Assembly (NCBI GenBank): GCA_027491255.1
Contig: JAIXWM010000057.1
Span: forward strand, 1-64,000
Source of the DNA: Rubrivivax sp.
Lineage (GTDB): Bacteria; Pseudomonadota; Gammaproteobacteria; Burkholderiales; Burkholderiaceae_C
Direction: 5' to 3'
Length of the DNA stretch: 64,000 nucleotides
Numbering within the stretch: the stretch's first letter is position 1; each line of letters opens with the position of its first letter. The notes under the pieces were generated by a model, which was given only the letters and a program-made list of their open reading frames with translations, did not search any database and was not told the DNA's origin. Both the position numbers and the translations under genes were made by a program. Below, in pieces: positions 11,940 to 20,652 of the stretch.

Positions 11940-13682
11940 TCAGGCGCTGTCCTGAGCACGCACCATCGCGGCGTAGCGGCCGTCCAGCGCCATCAGTTCA
12001 TCGTGCGTACCGGCTTCGACACTGCGGCCGGCGTCCAGCACCACGATGCGGTCGGCGCCACGCACCGTGCTCAGGCGGTGCGCGATCACGATCAGCGTCC
12101 GTTGCCCATGCCCCTCGTCCAGGGCGGCCTGGATCGCGCGTTCGGATTCGGTGTCCAGGGCAGAGGTGGCCTCGTCGAGGATCCACACGGGCGCGTCGCG
12201 GTACATCGCGCGCGCGATGGCCAGACGCTGGCGCTGCCCGCCGGAGAGCAGCCCCCCGTTGACGCCGATGGGCGCGTGCATGCCTTGTGGCAGGCTGCAG
12301 ACATGGTCCCACAGCGCCGCAGCGCGCAGGCAGGCCTCGACGCGCTGCGGATCGCTCTCGCCCGCGTAGACCACATTGGCCGCGATCGAGCCATCGAAGA
12401 GCACGATGTCCTGGGACACCACGGCGAACTGCCGGCGCAGGTCGGCCTTGCGCAGTTCGCCCACCGGAATGCCGTCCAGCAGCACGCGGCCGCGCTCGGG
12501 CTCGCTCAGGGCCAGCAGCGCATGCACCACCGTGGTCTTGCCGGCACCCGAGGCGCCCACCAGCGCCACCATGCTGCCAGCGGGCACCCGCAGGTCCAGC
12601 CCGTCCAGCGCCGGCCGATCGGCCCCGGGATAGCGCAGGCCGACGGCCTCGAAAACAAGCTCGCCGCGGGCGCGCCCGAGGGTGCGGACACCGGTGTCGG
12701 CCTCGGGCGGGAGATCCATCAGCTCGAACACCCCCCGCGCCGCGATGAGCGCGGCATTCACCGGGTGGGACAGGTCGGTCAGGTGGCGCGTCTTCGACAC
12801 CAGCAGCAACAGGCCCGTCACATAGGCGACGAAGCTGCCGACGGTGGCCTGGCCCGACTGTGCCTGGTACAGCGCAAGCGTGACGATGAGCGCCACGCCC
12901 AGGCTGGAGGCGGCCTGAGAGACCGGCGTCATCAGCGCGTTCGCTGCCGCGGTCTTCAGGGTCAGGGACTGCAGCCTGCGCGCCTGCTGGTCGAACCGCT
13001 CGCGCTCGAAACCCTCGGCCCCGAAGCTGCGGATGACGCGCCAGGCGCGCGCCATGTCTTCGGCCACCGCAGCCATTGACAGCTGCGCGTCGTAGCCGGC
13101 GCGGCCGACCGCCAGCACCCGGCGCTGCACCAGACGCACGCCCACGGCCAGCACCGGCACCGTCACGAGCGACATCAGCGTCAGCAGCCAGTTCTCCCAG
13201 AAGAGGTAGACCAGCAGCGCGAGCGCGGTCGTGCCGTCGCGCAGCAAGGTCACCATCGCGCCGCCCAGGTTCCCGGCCACGCTCTGCGGGTCGCCGAGGA
13301 TCTTGGCCACCGCCACCCCCGGCGTGACGCGGTTGAAGGCCGCGGCGTCCGCACGCAGCAGGGCGCCGGCCAGGTCGCGCCGCAAGGCCAGCACCGCGCG
13401 CGAGGTGCTGCGGTTGAGCAGGTAGATGCCGACGAATGACAACAGCCCGCGCGCCACGAACAGGCCGATCAACACCACCGGCACCATCCACAGCGGGAAA
13501 CTGGGCTGGGCGACGAAGCCCTCGTCGAGCACGACGCGCAGCAGCATCGGGATCAGGGGCTCGGTGGCCGCCGCGAGCACGAATGCCGCCATGGCCAACA
13601 GCAGGCCGTGGCGCTGCGGCCAGAAATAAGCGCGCAGGCGCCGCGATGCCGTCGTCAGCGGCGGGAGGTCGGACATGCTCAT
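11940..13682 (-). CDS. msbA: MsbA-like ABC transporter, fused permease and ATPase
   Basis: 580 residues. Six membrane segments (about 20-310) precede a nucleotide-binding domain with Walker A (VGASGAGKTT), the LLSGGQRQRLAIARA signature and Walker B (VWILDEATSALD). Size and order match lipid A-core flippases, and the adjacent lapB supports an LPS role; a general multidrug exporter of the same family is the alternative. The frame is open further upstream, but MSMSDLPP at 13682 fits better; ATG at 13676 is also possible. It converges on lapB, with a short hairpin (AGCGCC...GGCGCT) near both stops. Confidence 0.88.
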   Translation of the reverse strand: MSMSDLPPLTTASRRLRAYFWPQRHGLLLAMAAFVLAAATEPLIPMLLRVVLDEGFVAQPSFPLWMVPVVLIGLFVARGLLSFVGIYLLNRSTSRAVLALRRDLAGALLRADAAAFNRVTPGVAVAKILGDPQSVAGNLGGAMVTLLRDGTTALALLVYLFWENWLLTLMSLVTVPVLAVGVRLVQRRVLAVGRAGYDAQLSMAAVAEDMARAWRVIRSFGAEGFERERFDQQARRLQSLTLKTAAANALMTPVSQAASSLGVALIVTLALYQAQSGQATVGSFVAYVTGLLLLVSKTRHLTDLSHPVNAALIAARGVFELMDLPPEADTGVRTLGRARGELVFEAVGLRYPGADRPALDGLDLRVPAGSMVALVGASGAGKTTVVHALLALSEPERGRVLLDGIPVGELRKADLRRQFAVVSQDIVLFDGSIAANVVYAGESDPQRVEACLRAAALWDHVCSLPQGMHAPIGVNGGLLSGGQRQRLAIARAMYRDAPVWILDEATSALDTESERAIQAALDEGHGQRTLIVIAHRLSTVRGADRIVVLDAGRSVEAGTHDELMALDGRYAAMVRAQDSA

Positions 13683-13765
13683 CTCGCTGACGGCGCGCGG
13701 TCGTGCTTCATCGGCCGGGATGCTAGCGTGTAATGCCTCCGGTTCCGCGCCCATGCGCCAAACGG

Positions 13766-13839
13766 CTGGCGCGCCTTCCCCACGCAGGCTCCCCCGTTCG
13801 GGGGAGGTACTGCTCCCCCGCAGGAGGCTTACGCGCCAG
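13766..13839. repeat. structured intergenic element with nested hairpins
   Basis: An outer inverted repeat (CTGGCGCG at 13766-13773, CGCGCCAG at 13832-13839) encloses a perfect hairpin (CTCCCCCG-TT-CGGGGGAG, 13789-13806) and a second CTCC/GGAG hairpin just after it. It lies between divergent msbA and the helix-hairpin-helix gene. It could be a leader structure or a dispersed repeat unit; I found no second copy in this window. Confidence 0.5.
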
Positions 13840-13912
13840 GGGCGCAGTTCGAAGAATGGCTCCCGTGGGCTGCAATTCCGCAGCCCCGTCCACCGAAACC
13901 GGGAGCACTGCC

Positions 13913-14344
13913 ATGTCGATCCGTCACGCCTTCACCACACCTGCCACCACCGCCATCGCCCGCCTGCTCGTCAGTGCCGGCATCGCCCTGACGACCCTGA
14001 CTGCGCAGGCCGGGGTCGAGATCAACCGCGCCAGCCTGGCCGAACTCGAGACCGTCAAGGGCATCGGTCCATCGCTGTCGACGCGCATCCTTCAGGCCCG
14101 CGACCACGCTGTGTTCGCGAACTGGGACGACCTGCGCCAACGCGTGCGCGGCATCGGCACAGCCAAGGCGGCACGCCTGTCGTCCGAGGGGCTGACCGTG
14201 AGTGGCGCGGCCTACGCCGCCACCGACTCCGACCTCGCCTCCGCCCAGCCGAAGAAGCGCGAAGCCTCCTCGGCACGGACGAACGTGTCGAGCGCCCCGA
14301 GGTCCATCAGCTCCAGCGTCAACGGGCCCTCGAACGGCCGCTGA
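13913..14344 (+). CDS. secreted helix-hairpin-helix (ComEA-like) DNA-binding protein
   Basis: 143 residues. A signal-like N-terminus (about 1-34, ending AQA) is followed by one ComEA-type helix-hairpin-helix domain (VEINRASLAELETVKGIGPSLSTRILQAR; a second hairpin at LRQRVRGIGTAKAARL). Such proteins bind double-stranded DNA without sequence specificity, and in transformable bacteria the exported ones take part in DNA uptake. The tail is Ser-rich and looks disordered. The start is the ATG with GGGAGC upstream. It stands alone, so competence is only an inference. Confidence 0.8.
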   Translation: MSIRHAFTTPATTAIARLLVSAGIALTTLTAQAGVEINRASLAELETVKGIGPSLSTRILQARDHAVFANWDDLRQRVRGIGTAKAARLSSEGLTVSGAAYAATDSDLASAQPKKREASSARTNVSSAPRSISSSVNGPSNGR

Positions 14345-14351
14345 CCCGAGA

Positions 14352-14381
14352 GCCGGCAGTCGGGTACGCCCCGCTGCCGGC
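14352..14381. terminator. convergent-gene hairpin between the HHH protein and dnaE
   Basis: A perfect 8-bp stem (GCCGGCAG / CTGCCGGC) encloses a smaller CGGG/CCCG stem. It lies 7 bases after one stop and about 86 bases from the convergent dnaE stop. There is no T-run, so intrinsic termination is uncertain; a bidirectional or Rho-assisted end is possible. Confidence 0.4.
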
Positions 14382-14467
14382 CCCAGGGTGACGGGCCTGT
14401 CGCCCACGGCAAGGCCAGCGCAGTGGCACGGCGGATCGGCAAAACGACGACCCGCCCCCGGAGGCGC

Positions 14468-17400
14468 TCAGGACGCCTCGTACACGACCTCGGCCTGCCC
14501 CCGATGCGCGACCTCGCGCCAGCGCGCGATCGCCTCCTCGCAGGGCCAGAACCGGCCATCGTCGCCGAGGTCGATCTCGGCACTGGCGCGCGGGCGCTCC
14601 AGCCGCAGGCGCACTGCCAGGCCCTGGGTCAGCTCGCCATGCTCGGTATCCACGCGCCGCGCCGGCCAGGTCTTCAGCACCTCGCCCACCGGGGGACGGC
14701 CGCCGTTGACGGCCACGGCGAGGTAACGCCCGAAACGCGCGCGCGCAGCCGGAAGGTCCCACAACTGCTGCACCGTCAGGCGCAGCGCGCCCGAGAACCG
14801 GTCGAGCTGCACCCGCCCCTGGGCGATCAGCAGCGCATCGTCGGCCAGCAACGCGCGCTGGGCATCGAGCAGGTCCTCGTTGACCACGGTCTCGATGGCC
14901 CCCGAACCGTCGTCCAGGCGGAAGATCGCCGCACGCCCGCGCTGACCGTTAACCACGCGCATGGCGCCGACGATGCCGGCCACGAGCTGGGGCTCGCGCG
15001 AATCGGCGAGCTCGCCGATCGGCCGACGCGCGAAACGCCGCACCTCGGGAGCCGTCTCGTCGAAAAGGTGGCCGCTCAGGATCAAGCCGAGCGCGGCCTT
15101 CTCGAGCATCAGGCGCTCGCGCAGGGTCTGCGCGGGGGCCTGGGCCAGCGCCGGCTCCTGGGTCGACGAGCCGTGGCCGTCGGGCTCGTCGCCGAAGTCG
15201 AACAGGCCGCCCTGCAGCGCGTTGGCCTCCTGCGTGTCGGCCCAGTCGAAGGCCAGGCCGATGCTGGCCAGCGCCGCCGCCCGGTCCGTGTGCAGGGCGT
15301 CGAAGGCGCCGGCCTTGACCAGGGCCTCGACCACTCGCTTGTTGACCCGCTGCCGGTCGACCCGGGCGCAGAAGTCGAACAGGCTGCGGAAGGGCCCGCC
15401 GCCCTGCCCCTGTGCGCCTTCGCGCGCGGCGACGATGGCCTCGATCGCTCCCGCGCCGGTACCCTTGACAGCGCCCAGGCCGTAGCGCACCCGGGTGTCG
15501 CTCACCGGCTCGAAGCGCCAGACACCTCGGTTGACGTCCGGCGGCTCGAACTCGAGGCCCAGACCGCGCGCGTCGTCCAGCAGCACCTTCAGCTTGTCGG
15601 TGTCGTCCATCTCCACCGTCATGTTGGCGGCGTAGAACTCGGCCGGGCAGTGCACCTTCAGCCAGGCCGTGTGGTAGGCCAGCACCGAGTAGGCGGCGGC
15701 ATGGCTCTTGTTGAAGCCGTAGCCCGCGAACTTCTCCATCAGGTCGAAGACCTCGTCGGCCTTCTCGGCCGCGATGCCCTGGGCCGCCGCGCCCTCGCGG
15801 AAGATGGTGCGCTGCTTGGCCATCTCCTCGGGCTTCTTCTTGCCCATGGCGCGGCGCAGCAGGTCGGCGCCGCCGAGCGAGTAGCCGCCCAGCACCTGCG
15901 CGGCCTGCATCACCTGCTCCTGGTAGACGAAGATGCCGTAGGTCTCGGCCAGCACCGCCTCGAGCAGCGGGTGCGGGTAGACGATCTCCTCGCGCCCGTG
16001 CTTGCGCGCGCAGAAGCTCGGGATGTTCTCCATCGGCCCGGGGCGGAACATCGCGTTCAGCGCGATCAGGTCCTCCAGCCGGGTAGGGCGGGCCTCGCGC
16101 AGCATGCGCTGCATGCCGCCCGATTCGAACTGGAACACGGCCTCGGTGCGCCCTTCGGAGAACAGCCGGTAGACCTTGGGGTCGTCCAGCGGCACGGTCT
16201 CGAAGGCGAAATCCTGCCGCCCGGGGCGGCGCGCACGAATGAAGTCCTTGGCGAGTTCCAGGATGGTCAGCGTGGCTAGGCCCAGGAAGTCGAACTTCAC
16301 CAGGCCGATGGCCTCGACGTCGTCCTTGTCGTACTGGCTGACCGCGGCGTCGCTGCCCGGCTGCTGGTAGAGCGGGCAGAAGTCGGTGATGCGGCCCGGG
16401 GCGATCAGCACGCCGCCGGCGTGCATGCCGACGTTGCGCACGATGCCCTCGACGCGCGTGGCCAGCGCCAGCAGTTCGGCCACCTCCTCTTCGACGGCCT
16501 CGCGCTGCTCGAGTTCGGGCGCCTCCTTGCGGGCGTAGATGACGCCGCTGTCGGGCTGCTCAGGCACCTTGGCCAGCGTCACCGTCTTGCCCGGGGGGGC
16601 CGGGATCAGCTTGGCGATCGAGTCGACGTGGCCGTAGCCCATGCCCAGCACCCGGCCCACGTCGCGCAGTGCCGCCTTGGCCGCCATCGTGCCGAAGGTG
16701 GCGATCTGGCTCACCGCGTCGCGCCCGTACTTCTGCTTGACGTAGTCGATCACGCGGTCGCGGTTGCCCTGGCAGAAGTCGATGTCGAAGTCGGGCATCG
16801 ACACCCGCTCGGGGTTCAGGAAGCGCTCGAACAGCAGCTTGTAGCGCAGCGGGTCCAGGTCGGTGATGCCCAGCGCGTAGGCCACCAGCGAGCCGGCGCC
16901 CGAACCCCGGCCCGGCCCCACCGGGCAGCCGTTGCGGCGCGCCCAGCCGATGAAGTCGCCGACGATCAGGAAGTAGCCCGGAAAGCCCATCTTGACGATG
17001 ACGCCGATCTCGAACTCCAGACGCTGAAGGTACTCAAGCCGGCGCGCTTCGCGCTCGGCCTCGTCGGGGTAGAGCTGGGCCAGGCGCTGCTCCAACCCCT
17101 GCAGCGACAGCTCGCGGAAGTACTCGTCGATGGGCGTGGGCGAGCCGTCGGCGCGCGCCGGCGTCGGGAAGTCCGGCAGGCGCGGCTTGCCCAGGGTCAG
17201 GCGCAGGTTGCAACGGCGCGCGATGCCCAGGGTGTTCGCCAGTGCCGAAGGGATGTCGGCGAACAGGGCCTGCATGTCGGCCGCAGGCCGGAACCACTGC
17301 TCGCGGGCGAAGCGCTTGACGCGCTTGGGGTTGGCCAGCGTCTCGCCCTCGGCGACGCAGACGCGCGCCTCGTGGGCGTCGAAATCGTCGGGCTCGAGGA

Positions 17401-18001
17401 ATTGCACCGGATGAGTGGCCACCACCGGCAGGCCCAGCTCGGCCGCCAGGGCCACGCTGCCCTGCACCACGACCTCCTGTCCGGGCAGTCCGGCCCGTTG
17501 CAATTCGACGTAGCACCGGCCCGGGAACATCGACGCCAGCCGCTGCGCCGCAGCGCGGGCGCGCGCGCCGTCTCCGGCCAGCAGTGCCTGACCGAGCGCG
17601 CCATGCTCGGCACCGGACAGGACGATCAGGCCGCCGCCCAGGGTGTCGAGCCATTCCCAGCGCACCCAGGCCTGGGCCCGCTGAACGTTGGACGTCCAGG
17701 CGCGCGCGAGCAGCTCGCACAGGTTCAGGTAGCCCTGGGCATCCTGCACCAGCACCAGCAGGCGCGAGGGCTGGCGCTCGCCGGCCTCGGGCTGCATCCA
17801 CAGGTCGGCCCCGATCAGGGGCTTGATGCCCAGGTCCCGGCAGGCCTTGTAGAACTTGACGGCACCGAAAACGTTGGCCAGATCGGTGATGGCCAGCGCC
17901 GGTTGGCCGTCGCGCCGCGCCGCGGCAGCGGCATCGTCGATCCGCAGCGTGCCATCGACGACGGAGTACTCGGTGTGCACACGCAGGTGGACGAAGCTCA
18001 T
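14468..18001 (-). CDS. dnaE: DNA polymerase III subunit alpha
   Basis: 1177 residues, typical DnaE1 length. The N-terminal PHP domain starts at FVHLRVHTEYSVVDGTLRIDD; the polymerase core shows the catalytic acidic motif PDFDIDFCQGNRDRVI and the GPGRGSGAGSLVAYALGITDLDP loop; HhH and OB-fold parts follow toward the C-terminus. It is the replicative polymerase of the holoenzyme. MSFVHLRVHTEYS is the conserved family start. It is transcribed alone, divergent from the hydrolase at 18168, with about 165 bases between. A 618-residue open frame on its opposite strand is a GC artefact. Confidence 0.97.
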   Translation of the reverse strand: MSFVHLRVHTEYSVVDGTLRIDDAAAAARRDGQPALAITDLANVFGAVKFYKACRDLGIKPLIGADLWMQPEAGERQPSRLLVLVQDAQGYLNLCELLARAWTSNVQRAQAWVRWEWLDTLGGGLIVLSGAEHGALGQALLAGDGARARAAAQRLASMFPGRCYVELQRAGLPGQEVVVQGSVALAAELGLPVVATHPVQFLEPDDFDAHEARVCVAEGETLANPKRVKRFAREQWFRPAADMQALFADIPSALANTLGIARRCNLRLTLGKPRLPDFPTPARADGSPTPIDEYFRELSLQGLEQRLAQLYPDEAEREARRLEYLQRLEFEIGVIVKMGFPGYFLIVGDFIGWARRNGCPVGPGRGSGAGSLVAYALGITDLDPLRYKLLFERFLNPERVSMPDFDIDFCQGNRDRVIDYVKQKYGRDAVSQIATFGTMAAKAALRDVGRVLGMGYGHVDSIAKLIPAPPGKTVTLAKVPEQPDSGVIYARKEAPELEQREAVEEEVAELLALATRVEGIVRNVGMHAGGVLIAPGRITDFCPLYQQPGSDAAVSQYDKDDVEAIGLVKFDFLGLATLTILELAKDFIRARRPGRQDFAFETVPLDDPKVYRLFSEGRTEAVFQFESGGMQRMLREARPTRLEDLIALNAMFRPGPMENIPSFCARKHGREEIVYPHPLLEAVLAETYGIFVYQEQVMQAAQVLGGYSLGGADLLRRAMGKKKPEEMAKQRTIFREGAAAQGIAAEKADEVFDLMEKFAGYGFNKSHAAAYSVLAYHTAWLKVHCPAEFYAANMTVEMDDTDKLKVLLDDARGLGLEFEPPDVNRGVWRFEPVSDTRVRYGLGAVKGTGAGAIEAIVAAREGAQGQGGGPFRSLFDFCARVDRQRVNKRVVEALVKAGAFDALHTDRAAALASIGLAFDWADTQEANALQGGLFDFGDEPDGHGSSTQEPALAQAPAQTLRERLMLEKAALGLILSGHLFDETAPEVRRFARRPIGELADSREPQLVAGIVGAMRVVNGQRGRAAIFRLDDGSGAIETVVNEDLLDAQRALLADDALLIAQGRVQLDRFSGALRLTVQQLWDLPAARARFGRYLAVAVNGGRPPVGEVLKTWPARRVDTEHGELTQGLAVRLRLERPRASAEIDLGDDGRFWPCEEAIARWREVAHRGQAEVVYEAS

Positions 18002-18167
18002 GCGGCGGATTGTAGAAAGCCGCCCCGGCTGGGCCGGCTCCTAGAATTGCCCGGTGCGACGTGCCCGCGGCGCGGCCTGAATGCTGCCCGTGCGTCCTGC
18101 GGCGTCTCGTCGGCCAACGACTCGCGCGGTGACCGCCTGCGCATATCGAGATACCGGGAGGCTTGCC

Positions 18168-19121
18168 ATGAGCGACTGGATCGGCCGCGTCATCGGCGTG
18201 ATGCTGATCGTGGCGGCCGTCGCCTTCGCCTTGTCGCGCGCACCGGACCGGTCGGTGGAGTCGCTGGTGGCGCGCTGGGCGCCCCCGCCCAGCGACTTCA
18301 TCGACCTGCGCGGGCTCGTCGTGCACCTGCGCGACGAAGGCCCGCGCGACGACCCTGCGCCCGTGGTGCTTCTGCACGGCACCAGCAGCAGCCTGCACAC
18401 CTGGGAGGGCTGGGCGCGTGCCCTGAAGACCGGGCGGCGCGTCATCACGCTGGACCTGCCGGGCTTCGGGCTCACGGGGCCGTTCACCGGTGACTGGCCC
18501 GCCGAGGACTACCGCGGCGACACGCTGGCCCGCTTCGTGATCACGCTGCTGGACCGGCTTCAGGTGCAGCGCTTCGTCGTCGGCGGCAATTCGCTGGGCG
18601 GCGAGATTGCATGGCGGATGGCAACGCTGCAGCCGCAGCGCGTGGCGGGCCTGATCCTCGTTGCCGCCTCCGGACCCGCCCACGAGGCGCAGGCCGTGCC
18701 CGCGGGCCTGTGGCTGGCGCGCGTGCCGGTGCTCAACCGCGTCGGCGAGCACCTGCTGCCGCGGTCACTGGTGGCCACCAGCGTGGCCAGCGTCTACGGT
18801 GACCCCGGCAAGGTCACGGCCGCCCTGGTGGACCGATACTTCGAACTGACCCTGCGGGAGGGCAACCGGCGCGCGCTGACACAGCGGCTGGCGGCCCGGG
18901 TAGCGGGGCAGGACGAGGAGAGGATTGCGACGCTGAAGCTGCCGACCCTCATCCTGTGGGGAGGGCGGGATCGCCTCATCCCGCCGGCCGTGGGAAAGGT
19001 CTTCGAATCACGGGTCGCCGGCAGCCGCCGCGTCGTGTTCGACGACCTGGGGCACGTGCCCCAGGAGGAGGACCCGGCACGCACCGTCGAGCCGGTACGG
19101 GAGTTCCTGGCCCGGCTTTGA
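18168..19121 (+). CDS. membrane-anchored alpha/beta hydrolase
   Basis: 317 residues. One membrane segment (about 7-24) precedes a complete alpha/beta hydrolase fold: oxyanion motif LLHGTSSSLHTWEGW, nucleophile elbow VVGGNSLGGEIAW (Ser in GNSLGG), the late LPTLILWGGRDRLIP strand and the catalytic His in DLGHVPQEEDP. The substrate cannot be told. A strong ribosome site (GGGAGG) fixes the ATG at 18168. A TAGAAT box at 18042-18047 may be its -10. It is followed after 71 bases by the CcmI-like gene. Confidence 0.85.
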   Translation: MSDWIGRVIGVMLIVAAVAFALSRAPDRSVESLVARWAPPPSDFIDLRGLVVHLRDEGPRDDPAPVVLLHGTSSSLHTWEGWARALKTGRRVITLDLPGFGLTGPFTGDWPAEDYRGDTLARFVITLLDRLQVQRFVVGGNSLGGEIAWRMATLQPQRVAGLILVAASGPAHEAQAVPAGLWLARVPVLNRVGEHLLPRSLVATSVASVYGDPGKVTAALVDRYFELTLREGNRRALTQRLAARVAGQDEERIATLKLPTLILWGGRDRLIPPAVGKVFESRVAGSRRVVFDDLGHVPQEEDPARTVEPVREFLARL

Positions 19122-19192
19122 TGCAGCAACCACGGCTGTGCCCATGGGCAACCGAGGGCGCGGCACGAACGACAGAACCAGACGAGAGGCTG

Positions 19193-20479
19193 ATGAGCGA
19201 CACACCGCCAAACACGCAGGATCCGCTGCGCCAGTTGCAGGGCCTGCGCGATGCCGGCGTCCTCAGCCCGCAGGAGTACGCCGCCGCTCGCGAGCGGCTC
19301 GAGCGCGGCGCTGCGGCGCCCGACACCACCAACCCGTCGGGCGGCACTGCCGGCACTGCGCAGGCAGCCGCCGCCGTGCACGCAACGCCGGCCGCACCTG
19401 CCGCGCCAGCCCCTGGGCCGGTCACTGCGACGACGGTTGCATCCGTGCCGGCGCCCGCACGCGTCGGGCGTGGGGTCCTGCTCGCCACACTGCTGTTCAC
19501 CTTTGCAGTCGGCCTGGGAGGCTACGCCGTGTACGGCGAGTTCACGACCGCGTTGAACCCCGCGCGGCAGGCCGCGCCGGCGGTCGCCGACGGCCCGGCC
19601 CCCTCGCCCGAGGAGATCGCGGCCATGGTCGACCGACTGGCCGAGCGCCTGAAGGAGCGCCCCGACGACGCCCAGGGCTGGGCCATGCTCGCCCGCTCCT
19701 ACCTGGTGCTCGGCCGGCTCGAGGAGGCGGCGCAGGCCTCGGCACGCGCACTCCAACTCCAGCCCGACAGCCCGCAGGCTCTGGCCGACCACGCCGACGT
19801 GCTGGCCATGAAGAACGGGCGCACGCTCGAAGGCGAGCCGATGCGGCTGATCGAGCGCGCGCTGCAGCTCGACCCCGACCACCTGAAGTCACTGGCGCTG
19901 GCGGGCGCGGCGGCTTTCGACCGTGGCGACATGGCGCGCGCCGCCCAGCTCTGGGACCGGGTCGCGCTGCTCGGCCCGCCAGGCAGCGACATCACGCAGC
20001 AGGCGCGTGAAGGCGCGGCCGAGGCGCGCCGTCTGGCCACGCAGGCCACTACCGGCGGCAGCGGCGCCAGCGCCCCCGGCGCGGCAACCCGCGCCCAGGG
20101 CGCCGCCCAGCCGGCTGCTGCGTCGGCAGCCCGGGTCTCGGGCCGGATCGAGCTCGCCGCCGCGCTGAAGGCGCAGGCGCGGCCCGAAGACACGGTCTAC
20201 GTGTTCGCGCGCAATGCGGATACGAGCGGCGGCAACCGCATGCCGCTGGCCATCGTGCGCGCCCAGGTCAAGGACCTGCCGCTGCCGTTCACGCTCGACG
20301 ACAGTCACGCGATGGGCCCGGGCATGGGCCTGTCGACGGCCAAGCGCGTCGTCGTCGGCGCGCGCGTGAGCCGCAGTGGCCAGGCAATCCCGCAGCCAGG
20401 CGACCTGGAGGGCCTGTCGGCGCCGGTGGACGTGGGCGCCAAGGACGTGCGCATCGAGATCTCGCGCGTCCTGCCCTGA
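19193..20479 (+). CDS. CcmI/CycH-like TPR protein
   Basis: 428 residues. It begins with DPLRQLQGLRDAGVLSPQEYAAARERLERG, resembling the cytoplasmic CcmI/SHOCT-type segment, then has an Ala/Pro/Thr linker, one membrane helix (about 92-115), periplasmic TPR repeats (about 140-300) and a C-terminal domain (VSGRIELAAALKAQARPEDTVYVFARNAD...) like the end of CcmI. CcmI holds apocytochrome c for haem ligation. No other ccm genes are nearby, and the usual first membrane helix of CcmI is missing, so this may be a diverged paralogue. The ATG has GAGAGGCTG upstream. Confidence 0.7.
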   Translation: MSDTPPNTQDPLRQLQGLRDAGVLSPQEYAAARERLERGAAAPDTTNPSGGTAGTAQAAAAVHATPAAPAAPAPGPVTATTVASVPAPARVGRGVLLATLLFTFAVGLGGYAVYGEFTTALNPARQAAPAVADGPAPSPEEIAAMVDRLAERLKERPDDAQGWAMLARSYLVLGRLEEAAQASARALQLQPDSPQALADHADVLAMKNGRTLEGEPMRLIERALQLDPDHLKSLALAGAAAFDRGDMARAAQLWDRVALLGPPGSDITQQAREGAAEARRLATQATTGGSGASAPGAATRAQGAAQPAAASAARVSGRIELAAALKAQARPEDTVYVFARNADTSGGNRMPLAIVRAQVKDLPLPFTLDDSHAMGPGMGLSTAKRVVVGARVSRSGQAIPQPGDLEGLSAPVDVGAKDVRIEISRVLP

Positions 20480-20652
20480 CCGAATGGCCGGGGAGACGGT
20501 CGGACCTGGCGCATCGATGGCGAACATCGGCTCTGGCGGCGACTGTTGTGGCCGGACTCGCGGGCCCATGCGCCCTCTTGGGTCAGGAAGATGGTGACGC
20601 ATGGACGGCTGGGGCCGCTGCGCGGCCGGCGACGTCTCGGTCCGCCGGGCTG

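Noticed and set aside
14423-16279. A 618-residue open frame antisense to dnaE
   Set aside because: dnaE is complete and conserved here; the antisense product is His/Arg/Gly-rich with no recognisable domain.
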